Below, piece by piece: positions 1 to 11,310 of a stretch of DNA of 64,000 nt (its first letter is position 1; the number at the start of each line of letters is the position of its first letter). The notes beneath the pieces are model-generated. The model was not told the DNA's origin, ran no database searches, and worked only from the letters and a program-made list of their open reading frames with translations. Both the position numbers and the translations under genes were made by a program. Origin of the DNA: Flaveria trinervia (taxonomy: Eukaryota > Streptophyta > Magnoliopsida > Asterales > Asteraceae); NCBI GenBank assembly GCA_025506515.1, contig CM046453.1, forward strand, positions 31,621,845 to 31,685,844. The letters run 5' to 3'.

Positions 1-3000
1 GGACCATAGTACTCTGATAAGTACTTCATGGTCCTGCCATTCTTCAGCTCCACCGTAGTTACCTCCCTGTATACAAATTCATCGGATGGTTGCCTTCAAG
101 GAGTAACTGGAGCTCATTCTTTTGGATGTCTTCAAGCTTTTTGTATAACAACCCCTTCTTAATCATCTTGTTTTCTAGTAAGGCTTGAGGTGTCTTCTTT
201 GCTTGGTGAGCTTTCTTGAATTCATCAATGATTTCCCAAGGTGAGACTACAACGGCCAGCATGATGGTAGATTCTATTGTTTTTCGTACTTGGCCGTTGT
301 ATCTGTGTGGGATAGTTCTTTTATGGATTCTAGAACTCACCCTGGGGTCTGGCCATACTCTCACTCTCTCCCTCTGATACTGAAAGGTGTGTCTGAGAGT
401 GTACAGCCTTTGAGCATGCCCTTTCATGGCTTGAATAGATGATGACTGAGGAAATTCCTTGTCAACCATCTTCAACAGTTGCTCATCGTGCTGTTTCTGC
501 TGTTCTTCTTCTTCTATCTTTACTCTGACCATTTCCCTTTGAGAGTCGGGTGTGATCATGGATTGACTCTGGGGCTTTGGTAGCTTCAGAACAGCAGAGA
601 GTGGCAGACTATCATCTTCATCCTCTTCTTCTACTTCTTCTAGCCTCAACACCCTTCTCTTCTTCTTCTTGGGTGCATCATCGGCTGTTGGTTTAGAGGG
701 TGAGGGAATTGGTTTTGTGGGTTGTGGTTTTGGTAGTTTTGATGTGGGAATGTTGACAGGCTGTTCTAGCATTTTGGATGTGAGTTTGGCTTTTGACTGT
801 TTGGCTAGTTCAGTCCTGCTCCCAGCACCAGCTTCATTTAAAACTTCAACAATTAAACCTTTTGTATATTCTTCAGACGAACAGATCTTGGTGGTTATTG
901 CCAAGATACTGTCCCTGGACCAAGCTTTGATCTCGATCAATGATCTTCCAAGATGTTTTGCTATAAATCTGATCATGATCTCCAGCCTTTCTCTTTCTGA
1001 CACATCATAACTTGACCATCTTGATTGGATTTCTTCAATCTCTAGTCTTCTGATCTCAGAATCAAGTTTTTCAGTGTCATGGCCTTGCCTAAACAACTGA
1101 TCAATGATGTTATCCATTGATCTGCTGTGTTCGGCATCAGCCTCTTTCACCATCAGCTCCAAGGCTTTCTCTTTTTCATCCTTCTTCTTTTTCTTGTATG
1201 TGACATGAAAGTCTTTTGAACTTTCAGTCACTTTCTCCATGGTAGCCTCCTCCTTCTCATTTTCCTTCTCTTTCTCAGTCTCCTCAACCAACTCCTCAGT
1301 TTCCACTACTGTCTCTTCTGTTTCTTCCTCCTTCTCTTTCCTCTTTCTTTTACCTTTCACTGCTGAACTCTCCCCCTTTTTGGGTGCATTGGTTGCAGGG
1401 AATTGAGTAGCAGAAAGTTGTTTGCTCAGAACATTCTCCACCATGGGTTGTAAGACAGAAGAAAGTCTCTCATCAACAGTTTTGATCACCAATTCAGTTA
1501 GCTGTGGGGTGATGAGAGATAGGGGATTTTGAAGGATAGCAGCCAGTTGCTCAGGGGGGTTCTGTCCCTGAGGAATGGTGCCAGAAACAGAGGCAGGTGG
1601 CTGAGATTTTGTGAGTGGTTGTGTGTTTAGGAGACCTTCAGAGGAAGGTGCCATCTGTTGGGTTGATGTGGTGGCAGATGGTCTTACTCCTTGAGAGAGT
1701 TGGTCAAGTAGGTTTTGCAGTCTACTGACTTCCTCCTCTAGGATCGTGTTCTGGGCAAGAACATCATAGAAGAAGCCCAGGTCATCATCAGCATATGCTG
1801 AATCACCTGACCTCCTGCTTGTAGCAGGATATACATGCTCTGGGTGTAGACCAGATGTAGCATGTGCCCCTTTGTCTTGGAACTGGGGACTTCCAGCCTC
1901 AGGACGTTGTCCTTCATCGGCTGTTGCCTCTAGGGAGGTCTTAGCAATGTTACCAGCCTCACTGGTCATGTGCTGAGTCAGAGAGGAGGTGGCAGCCTCA
2001 CTAGATTCTAATCTCCTTCTCTACACCAGGAGATAGAATTGGTAAACCCCGGTGCTGTGGGTTCTCAAATACACTGTGTTCCTCCCCCTCAATTGTAGAG
2101 GCATTCCCAGTAAGAAGTGGTTTCTGGGGAGGGGGTGAGGAGTGCAATTGAGTCAGCACTTGAGCAACTATTAAAGTTGGGCTGTGAGGGGCGGTTGTGT
2201 GGGGTACAGGGGTAGAAGCAGTGTGCACCTGGGGTGGATGGTGCTCTTCAATGGCAATCTCCTCAAGTGAGGAAGATCCCAGATAAGTAGGTGCCCCTTG
2301 GGTTGCTGCAGGCTCCTGTTGAGAGGAAGCCTGAGCGGCTGTAGCTGGAGGAGTCATTGTATCCACTAGGGGGTTTGGACTAGTGGATATATCCTGCGTT
2401 TGTTGTGCAGGAGCATCCTCAGGGGACTCAATTCCCTGAGTAGCCTTTTGGGTTTCTTTTTGGTGGGTTTGGTGGGGACATTGGATTTGGAGGTGGTGGC
2501 TGTGGGTTCCAGCTGCGTGGGTTTTCGCAGCTTGGCAGCCAGTTTGAGTGTCCGGTCGGAGTTGTGCCGGGAGTATACTTCTGGCAAAACAGCCGTAGCA
2601 GGGACTCCCACGCCAACAAGTCCCTCAGCATTAAGCTGGTCTATTATAATGGCCATGATGAACCGTGGATAGAGTATCCAACGGTTGGCAGTTAATTTTT
2701 GAGCCATATCTTTGAGCTCTGAAAATATTAATTCGGAAAAGTTCAGTGGTTGTTGCTCAAGGATAGAATACAATACCTGCTGCCATTTGGTGGACATTTG
2801 ATCCCAAGACGATGTCTTAGGGGCCAAACATACATTGACCATGTGAAAGATCAGGCGCTCAGCATCATTAAAATGTTTCTTCTTTGGGGTGTGGCACTGA
2901 GATCACCTTGATATCCATGCGAGCAAATGAGAGATCTATAGAGCCCTTCGGATATCCAGCAGGAGAGGTAGCATCACTCAGTTGAAGAATTTTACGGATT

Positions 3001-3257
3001 GTTGCAGGAGTAATCACTACTTCGTTGTTGTTGACGACTGACCGGAGGGATAGTGTGTTGCTCTCCTCAGTAGTAACATTAACGTTCATCCAAAATTGGT
3101 TCAAGGATTCGGCATGTAAAACGGGGTTCAGAAGGAATGCCTTGTTGTATTGGGACTGGACCATGAGATCGATAGCATTATCGAACTTAGTCCAGATCGG
3201 CGATTTTGTGAGGTAGGCAACACAGTTGTGTCGCGGTTTAATTTGCAAAGACGCCAT
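1..3257 (-). pseudogene. Third ORF of element A (env-position ORF), frameshifted and cut by the window edge
   Basis: The start is the ATG at 3257 (MASLQIKPRHNCVAYL), which matches the starts in B and C. Pieces follow in shifted frames at 3257-2868, 2842-2366, 2366-2001 and 1969-59, and the reading continues in another frame to position 1. In order: an N-terminal globular part of about 270 residues with a YPRFI motif; a Ser/Thr/Pro/Gln-rich linker; a short heptad-like segment near 1700-1760; a Lys/Glu-rich stretch (about 1200-1370); a basic cluster PKKKKRRVL followed by acidic residues (about 605-680); and a conserved C-terminal part containing RVWPDPRVSSRIH and SPWEII. I see no signal peptide or membrane helix. 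The function is unknown. In SIRE elements this position has been called env-like, but the content here looks nuclear. Confidence 0.8.
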
Positions 3258-4014
3258 GGAAATTTGTTGGAGAGGAACGTTAGGTTTGAAGAAGATGAAG
3301 TATGGAGAGCTCAGGTTAAGGGTATATATAGGGTACGGGTGAGGAAATGACTGAAGGATGTGGTGTTAGTCATCAGTAGTTTTAAACGACCGTTGACATG
3401 GTATTATCCTTTCAGACGTTGAAACAGCTGAAGTCGCGGTGTTAGGCATCAGTAGTTTAGAAAACTACTGAAGACCGTGGTTTTGACTTCAGGTGATTGA
3501 AACAACTGAGGACATGGTGTTTGTCATCAGTAGTTATGAAACTACTGAAGACAGTGGTTTTAGTCATCAGCTGTTGTAAACAACTGAAGACTTGGTATTG
3601 GTCATCAGTAGTTATAAAACTACTGAAGACGTGGTTTTGCTTCAGTTGTTTAAAATGAAACAGCAGTGGTACAAACGACTGAGGAGAAAGTTCTCGTCAG
3701 CTGTTTTCGTCAATTCTTAGCTTTTCAGCTGTTTCAAACTATCCTCAACACATTCATCAGTCTTTATGGCTGATTTCAGTTGTTTCATAGGACATCAGTA
3801 CTTATCTGTTTTTACTGATTTCAGTAGTTATGACTACCAGTAGTTGTAACTACTTCAGTAGTTTAGAGCAGATGAAGTACTTCAGTACTTGTGAGAACTT
3901 TTAGCCTTCAGTAGTTATAAAAAGTACTGAGGTTAAAAGAGCTCATCAGTACTTATATGTGACAGGCACTCATGATCATCAATATGAATTACTGAGATCA
4001 TCAGTAGTTGTCAC
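3258..4014 (-). repeat. Hairpin-motif spacer between pol and third ORF of element A
   Basis: About 750 bp without a reading frame, packed with short motifs of the type CAGTAGTT, CAGTTGTT, CAGCTGTT and their complements, often as close inverted pairs such as CAGTAGTT...AACTACTG. The same motifs fill the LTR of this element (10730-11250). The end next to the third ORF carries a TATA box, listed separately. Confidence 0.85.
3323..3330 (-). promoter_or_regulatory. TATA box upstream of the third ORF of element A
   Basis: On the minus strand the sequence CCCGTACCCTATATATA lies about 66 bp before the ATG at 3257. Element C has the same words at the same place. The position is right for a core promoter with a short leader. 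Transcription is inferred and not shown by the sequence. Confidence 0.5.
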
Positions 4015-7000
4015 CTATTCTAGCTGCAGCATACCAAGCCTTAACACCAGGTTTTGGAAAGTTGAACTATCCAAAGGCTTAGTAAAAATGTCTGCAAGCT
4101 CATCAGCACTGGGCACAAACTTAGGATCAATCAGACCTTTTTCAAAACAGTCTCTTATAAAATGGTGTCTGATCTCTATATGTTTGGTCCTAGAGTGCTG
4201 GACTGGATTTTTGACAATGCAAAGAGCTGAAGCACTATCCATTAACAATGGAGTCTTAGTCTCTGTAATGCCATAATCCAAAAGTTGGTTTTGAAGCCAG
4301 AGTACCTGAGATGTACAGCTTGCAGCAGCAATGTACTCTGCTTCCGCAGTGGATGTAGCAACTGAGGTCTGTTTCTTGCTCTGCCAAGAAATCAAGCAGT
4401 TGCCTAGGAATTGGCATCCACCAGAAGTTGATTTCCTGGTCAACTTACACCCTGCATAGTCACTGTCAGAAAAAGCAACTAATTTACCAATGGTTGGTAG
4501 AATACCATAAACCTAGAGATGGAGTGCCTTGCAGATATCTAAAGATCCTCTTGACTGCAATCAGATGAGACTCTTTAGGTGCAGCCTGAAATCTAGCACA
4601 AACACATGTAGCAAACATAATATCTGGTCTAGAAGCTGTTAAATACATCAAGGACCCAATCATACATCTGTAAAGTGTTTCATCAACCACTTTACCTTTC
4701 TGATCTGAGTCCAGTTGTGTGGTGCTGCTCATGGGAGTAGAACAGGGCTTACAGTTTTGTAAATCAAACTTTTGCAAAAGATCTTTTGTATATTTGGATT
4801 GATGAATAAAAATTCCATCAGCCTTTTGTTTGATTTGCAACCCCAGAAAGAACTGTAATTCTCCCATGGCACTCATTTCAAACTTCTGTTGCATCAACTT
4901 TGTAAAGGCATCACACAACTTTGGATCAGAGGATGCAAAAATAATATCATCTACATAAATTTGAACAAGTAGATTATGCTGCCCAGCTTTCTTAATAAAT
5001 AAAGTCTTGTCTATGGAGCCTCTAGTGAAATTGTTTTCCAGAAGAAAGTTTGATAATGTCTCATACCAGGCTCTGGGAGCTTGTTTTAACCCATAAAGAG
5101 CTTTATCAAGCTTATACACCCAATTAGGATGTTTGTTGTCCTCAAAGCCTGGAGGTTGACATACATAAACCTCTTCTTTAACTTTTCCATACAAAAATGC
5201 ACTTTTGACATCCATTTGAAAGACTTTAAGTTTTTGATAAGCAGCATAAGCTAAAAACAATCGAATTGCTTCCAGTCTGGCTACAGGGGCAAAGGTTTCA
5301 TCATAATCAATACCTTCTTCTTGTGCAAACCCCTGAACAACCAGTCTGGCCTGTTCTTAACAATAAGCCCATTTTCATCAGTTTTGTTCCTAAACACCCA
5401 TTTAGTGCCTATTGCACACTTACCTGGAGGTAGAGGAACCAGTTCCCACACTTGCTGTTTCTTGAACTGAAGAAGCTCAAGCTGCATGGCATCAACCCAT
5501 CCATTGTCCTTTAAAGCAATGTGATAATTCTTTGGCTCTTGCTGACTGATGAAGAGAGCATAGAAGCAGAAGTTTGACAATTGCCTTCTTGTTGATACTC
5601 CAGCAGTGATATCACCAATGATTTGAGACATGGGGTGATTCTTCAGATCTTGATACACAATGAGATCTGTGCAAGTGTTTGTAGCCGGTTCAGCAGCAAC
5701 AGATGGTGATGGTGAATCATTTCCTTGAAACCAATCAGTGGATGGTAATTCAAAGGAAGTTGAATTCGAAGAAATCTCATCAGCATTTGTTGTGGATGGT
5801 GCTACTGGCGCTACAGGAACATCAGGTCTAGTTGAATCAGGCAGCTGATCACTAAACCTGAAGAGGTGAGTACTGCAATCATCATCATCATCAGCAGTAC
5901 CACCAGGTGGTGAACTATTGACAGGAGCAACAGCAGGAGTTTGATAAGGAACATATTGCAGTATGTCCAGATCAAATAACTCCACAGGACTTTGTGGAAT
6001 CTTGTCCTTTGGAGATTCATTAAACTTAACATGTAGAGTTTCTTCAACCATCTTTGTTCTGCAGTTGAAGACTCTGTATGCTTTGCAAGTAGATGAATAA
6101 CCAACAAAGTATCCTGCATCCACCTTAGGATCAAATTTGTGGAGTTGATCCTTTGTGTTGAGAATAAAACAGGGACACCCAAATGCTTTGAAAAATGAAA
6201 TCAGTGGAGCCAAATGATGGAGAACTTCATATGGAGTCTTCATCAACCTCTGATTTACTAAAACTCTATTTTGCACATAACAAGCTGTGTTGACAGCTTC
6301 GGCCCAAAAGGTCAATGGCAAACCTGAGTCAGCCAGCATGGACCTTGCAGCTTCAATGAGGGTCCTGTTCTTTCTCTCCACTACTCCATTTTGTTCCGGA
6401 GTCCTTGGAATGCTGAACTGCCTTTTGATTCCCTTTGAGAGATAGAAGTCATCAAGTGTATGATTTCTGAACTCAGTTCCATTATCACTCCTAATACACT
6501 TGACTGGAAGGGAATACTGCTTCTCAATGTACAGCACAAAGTGGATAATCTTCTGAGCAGCCTCATCCTTTGAATGTAGAAAGAAAGTCCATACAAATCT
6601 GGAGTAATCATCCACAATTACCAGACAGTATTTCTTCTTTGCCATGCTCATTACTCTCACAGGACCAAATAGATCCATATGCAGTAATTGCAAGCAGGCA
6701 GTGGACTTGGACACTTCAATAGGAGGAAATGAGACCTTGTGCTGTTTTCCTTTTAAACAAGCAGTGCAAGTTTCATCACAGTGGAACTCCTTTATTGGTA
6801 AGCCTCTGACTAAACTATTGTGGCTAAGCTGATTCATGTTTTTGAGATTAACATGACCAAGCCTCCTGTGCCATAGTTTAGATTCTTGAAAAGAGGCTTT
6901 GGAAAATAGGCAAGGATTACCTTTGAGATCTATCTTCTTAGAGAGATCTAAGGCATACACTCTTCCTGTCCTGTTGGCTTTCAGGAGAGTGTGATCATCC

Positions 7001-7341
7001 AATACCTTGTCAATCAAGGGCAAAACTTTGGATGACAGAATCCTACAGTTTTGACTTGTGAAAAGGGCAACATGGCCTTTATCACACATTTGACTGACAC
7101 TCAAGAGGTTGTACTTGAGATTTTCACATGATTAACATCATCAAATTTGATTTCTCCATTGGAGACAAAGCCCTTACCGATGATGTAACCCCTAGCATCA
7201 TTGCCAAAAGAGACAAATCCCTTCTTTCCTTGAGAGTAGTCATGAAGAAGAGAGATGTTCCCAGTCATGTGCATGGATCCCCCACTGTCTACATACCAGA
7301 TGCTATTTTGGCATGTTGAAGAACCCTGCAATAATAAACAA
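4015..7341 (-). pseudogene. pol: Ty1/copia pol of element A (protease-integrase-RT-RNase H), frameshifted
   Basis: Domains in order: aspartic protease with WYVDSGGSMHMTG (about 7262-7300); integrase with the HHCC knuckle starting LWHRRLGH (about 6870) and the D,D,E residues in LLHMDLFGP, RSDNGTEF and VVERKN; RT with QMDVKSAFLYG and the YVDD catalytic box (about 4940); RNase H with TAEAEYIAAA, ending at 4015. The frame is broken near 7100, near 5350 (one A missing relative to element C) and between 4484 and 4443. All catalytic motifs checked are intact, so decay is mainly by indels. pol starts in a different frame from gag, just after the gag stop at 7342-7344. Confidence 0.93.
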
Positions 7342-10180
7342 TCAGTTAGTTTTAGAGACCCAAACCTTTTTGGTTTTGGGCCTGGTCTCATCAATAGATG
7401 GTAAACTAGCATGTTTATTTGTAACAACAGCCTGAGAGGAAGAAGATGGTGCAGAAGAGGAGTCCTTTGGCCTAGACCTCCTTTTCTGTGGTTTCAACAT
7501 AGGAGAATCTAGTTGGTTAACTCTACCCAACAGATGTTGTACCATCATCACCAGCTGTGTCTGATTTTGTGATAAAGCTTTCAGCTCATCAGACACATTG
7601 CTAGTGGAGTTAGATAAGGTCCTATGTTGCACCTTCTTCTTTTGAGCACCCTCAGCTGTCACCTGTTTAACTCCTTCCTTTTTGGATTGCTTTAAGGACT
7701 TAAGGGTTACAGGATTTGATGTTGCTGATACAAATGTGGTCTCAAACTCAGTTTTCATTTTTACCATTTTTCATTAATTTCTTCCTTTTGTTTGAGTTTG
7801 GAACCTCTTTTGTACCAACACTCATCTGTAAGATGATTGAACAAACCACATACTTCACATGGTTTCTTCTTCATCTTAGGTTGATCATAACTAAAGATGA
7901 TGAAGCAACTGAAGACTTGTTCTTCAATGCTTTGGAAGCATTGGTTGCTTTCTTAACAGCATCTTTAGTAGTCTTCAAACTCTTTCTACTGCCAGTTTTC
8001 TTCTCTTCAGTACTGACAGCAGTTGAAGTTTGAACTTCAGGAGTTGAATCCTGCTCTCCAGTCCTTTCAGGACCTTCAGGATTGACTCCTGAGTTGATCA
8101 ACTTATTGATCATGTGAATGTCAGCATTTGGACCATCAACATCAGCTGATAGGTTCAAAGAGGACTTGATACTGACTGCTACTTCTGATTGTGCTGTATC
8201 AGAAGGTAGATCACATGACTTGATGGATTGGTTATCACTCTCACCATCAGATTCTACCTCTGCTCTTGGGGTAAAAACTGTAGGTGGAGCAGTGTGATTG
8301 TAACCAATTCCAAACTTCACATTTGAAGCAGATTGCTTACTAAGAAGCATTTCAAAACCTTTGCATGATTGTACCCATCTATCACACTCGACCTGGGTAA
8401 CTGCAAGGGTTTCTTTGAGATCTTTGTACTTCTCTAGAAGTACATCTTCTCTAGCCTTATCATCAATTATTTTGCAATTCAGTTTATAAATCTCATCATT
8501 TTTATCTTTGAGCACAAACTCAAACTCAGCTTTGTTTTTGGAAATTACTTGTTCTAACTCAATGTTCTTATTAATTAAAGCTACATTTGCTTCTCTAATG
8601 GAAGCAAATGCTGCTATGCATTGTTCAGAACATAATTTGGCTTTTGCCTCAGAGGATACCTGTGATACCTGAGGTGTAGAGGCATTGGAAGATGAAGTAT
8701 CAGCAGACTCCAAAGCCATAAGAGCTAGATTCCCAAAGGGACTGTCACCACCATGTTGACCAGCACCTGAGAACAGTTGATCATGACCAGACAAGTCATC
8801 TGGTAAACTGCTCCAGTCAACAACTCCTGGGGTGAAGAAGCTGTGTTGTTGAGATGAAGGTTGTTGATGAGATAGGAAGGCTGAGGTTCTGGTAATGCAT
8901 GAGGTTGTGGTGTCATAGGAACTTGAACTTGACTTGACTGTGGCATGTAATAACAAGGGTACTGATAAGGCATTTGACCCTGAGAAACAAAATATGCCGG
9001 AGATTGTTGTTGAGGATGATGACTAGATGTGACAGGATGTTGCCCTCTGTTTTGTTGACTGTTGCCAGGAAAAGTCACAAAGGGTGCAGTAGAGTTGATC
9101 CAGTTGATCTACACTCTCTTGCAAAGTGTCCAAGCCGTTGGCATTTGTGACACCTCAACTTGCTCTTGTCAAAACCAACTTTGGTTTTGCCAGAGAGTCC
9201 TGGGAATTTTCTTCCAGTTCTTTTGTAGAACTTCTGAGATCTGATATTTATCAAGGCCATTTGGCTCAAAATATCCATCTCTTCTAAGTCATCATCTGCA
9301 ATCCCCTTGAGATCATCCATGATGAAACATAAATTGTCATTATTCTCCAGTAAACTGACCATCAACACTTACAAATGCAGAATTAGAAGTGCTCGAAGAG
9401 AAATTAATATGCTCATCATACTGGCATTCAGATGCAGCATATTCTGACTCATGACCCACCAAGGCAGTGTTGCCTTGAATAAAGTCTTCAGTGAGCTTTC
9501 CAGATGAAGACAGCTTTCTCTTCTGTTCTATCTCTCTCTCAAAAGTGAGCAATTTCCCATGGAGTTGGGTGAGAGATAGTTTGTCCAAACTTGCACTGGA
9601 GCGTAGGACAATAGTATATGTGTCCCATCTCTCAGGCAGTGATCTGAGAAATCTGTTATTCATCTGAATATTGGTGTATTCAAGTTTGACCATTTTTAGT
9701 TCAGAGATCAAACAAGAAAACCGCTCATATTGTTGAGTCAGTGTCTCACCCTTTCTATGAGAAAATGTCTCATATTGTTGGGCAAGAATTTCTCTATTAT
9801 TTGCCAAGACCTCATCAGTTCCTCCAAATTGTTCTTTCAAAGCAATCCAGAGGTCATGGGCAGTTTCATGATGCATTAGCCCAGAATAGATTTCATTGGG
9901 CAAAGCCATGGCCAGAATTCCATGGGCTTTTGCATCAATCTCAAGCAACTTTTTATCCTCATCTGAGTATTGCTCCCTCCTCTCGGAACCATTTGATTGG
10001 TTTCGGGTTATTCACCATAGGCTTGTGTGGACCATGTACCACTGATGTCCAACACCCTGCGCTGTTAACAGACAGGTGATGGAGCATACGTCTTTGCCAT
10101 ATGTTATACTCATTCCTAACCAGCATAGGAGGCTTGGTTGAGGAACCAGTATTGTGAGGATCATTGGAGGGAGTGGTCAT
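7342..10180 (-). pseudogene. gag: gag of element A, frameshifted
   Basis: The start is ATG 10180 (MTTPSNDPHNTGSS), about 220 bp inside the PBS and matching element C. A frameshift near 9960 moves the reading to 9948-9340, then 9368-9075, 9078-8725, 8956-7871 and 7767-7342. The capsid-like part has FGGTDEVLANNREILAQQYE. A first CCHC knuckle, CHKCQRLGHFAREC, lies near 9120-9170. A Pro/Gln/Tyr-rich stretch and a coiled-coil-like segment (about 8400-8600) follow, and a second CCHC knuckle of the form CxxCxxxxHxxxxC lies near 7810-7860. The product would be the structural protein of the virus-like particle. It ends in a TGA overlapping a branch-point-like CTAAC. Confidence 0.88.
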
Positions 10181-10401
10181 TTTCAGTTCAAAAACAGTTT
10201 AGTTCAAGTTTTAAAAAGTTTTAGACAAACCACAACAAACTCAATGAGAACCAAGAATAAGATCTCAGGATGAATGAGCAGAAATACAGAAAATTCAATC
10301 TCTATAACCGTTTCTTGCAAAAACAAAAGCTAATTCAATCAAACTTGGATCTTGAATAGCAGTTTCAATGATCAATTATTAGATCGATCAATGATTAACC
10401 T

Positions 10402-10413
10402 GCTCTGATACCA
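10402..10413 (-). other. Primer binding site of element A
   Basis: On the minus strand the sequence is TGGTATCAGAGC, the usual plant copia site complementary to the 3' end of initiator Met-tRNA. It lies two bases inside the LTR edge at 10416 and fixes the element's orientation. Confidence 0.95.
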
Positions 10414-10415
10414 TT

Positions 10416-11310
10416 TGACAGGATCAGTGATCACAAGTTTGATGTTTATCAGAATATAAAGCAGCGGAATACACAAACGAATTAGACAAATTGTAGCAAG
10501 CAAACAATATATGTAAGCGTTAAGATAGCATACGGTTATAGGGAGAGAATATGAATTTCTGATTTCTAGGAATGTTTATAGATGGAGAATATTCTAATCA
10601 AATCAATCAAACATTCCATTCAATTGCTCATATCGCTCCATGATTACAATTGGTTGTCACTCCTTATATAGAGTGCAACAGTCACTGCTGTTATCACGGA
10701 AAGTGACAACTGGCAGATCCAATACAGAAATAACTAAATCTTAACAAACTACTGAAATGTTCACAACTACTGAGAACATATCAGCAAGTTAAGTACAAAA
10801 TATAAAACTACTGAAACTACAACGACTGAAGAACAAGCTCTTCAGTCGTTTTACAAAACTACTGAAACATAAAACATAAAACTACTGATATCACAACTAC
10901 TGAAGAAGTACTCTTCAGCAGTTGTGACAAACTACTGAGGCTTCAGTACTTGGTCTTCAGACTTTGACCTTCAGGCGTTTCATCAGCTGATGACTTCAGT
11001 AGATATCATCAGCTGATGTTCAGTCTTTGTCTTCAGACTTTGTACATCAGTTGTTGATCTTCAGCACTTGTGAACTCTTCAGCTGTTGTGCTTCAGTACT
11101 TTGGTCTTTCAGCTTCAGCACTTGTGTTCTTCAGCTGTTGTACTTCAGCACTTTGGTTCTTCAGCTGTTAAGGTCTTCAGCACTTGATCTTCAGCTGTTG
11201 AAGTCTTCAGCACTTGTCAAACTACTGATGAGGCTTTCAGCAGTTGTTGTGATACCGTGTGGGACTTAGAGATTTTCTGATCTTGGCTCATTGGTTCTTT
11301 TGGTCCAACA
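10416..11310 (-). repeat. 5' LTR of element A
   Basis: On the minus strand it starts TGTTGGACCAAAAGAACC, as in the LTRs of B and C, and ends GATCCTGTCA next to the PBS. It is 895 bp long. The U3 half holds an array of CAGTAGTT/CAGCTGTT/CAGTACTT motifs (10730-11250). A TATA box (CTATATAAGG, about 10660-10674) precedes the R/U5 part. The edge at 11310 abuts gag of element B. Confidence 0.92.

Larger units (their letters stand above)
1..11310 (-). mobile_element. Element A: SIRE/Maximus-type Ty1/copia retrotransposon, 3' end beyond the window
   Basis: Reading right to left the order is 5' LTR (10416-11310), PBS, gag, pol (protease, integrase, RT, RNase H: the copia order), hairpin spacer and third ORF. 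The third ORF runs off position 1, so the PPT and 3' LTR lie outside. The same order and about the same size are seen in the complete element C. Its right edge ends in the LTR terminus and at once meets gag sequence of element B on the other strand, so A inserted into B's gag; the matching target duplication is out of view. Assignment to SIRE/Maximus rests on the extra ORF after pol and the large gag with two zinc knuckles, which is family knowledge rather than a search result. Confidence 0.88.

Noticed and set aside
2400..2672. Plus-strand ORFs across the third ORF of A (also 669-1010)
   Set aside because: They lie antisense to a recognisable retroelement frame and have no motif; shadows of the minus-strand gene.
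11027..11269. 80-codon Ser/Cys/Leu-rich ORF in the LTR of A
   Set aside because: It is a translation of the CAGCTGTT/CAGCACTT micro-repeats, not a gene.
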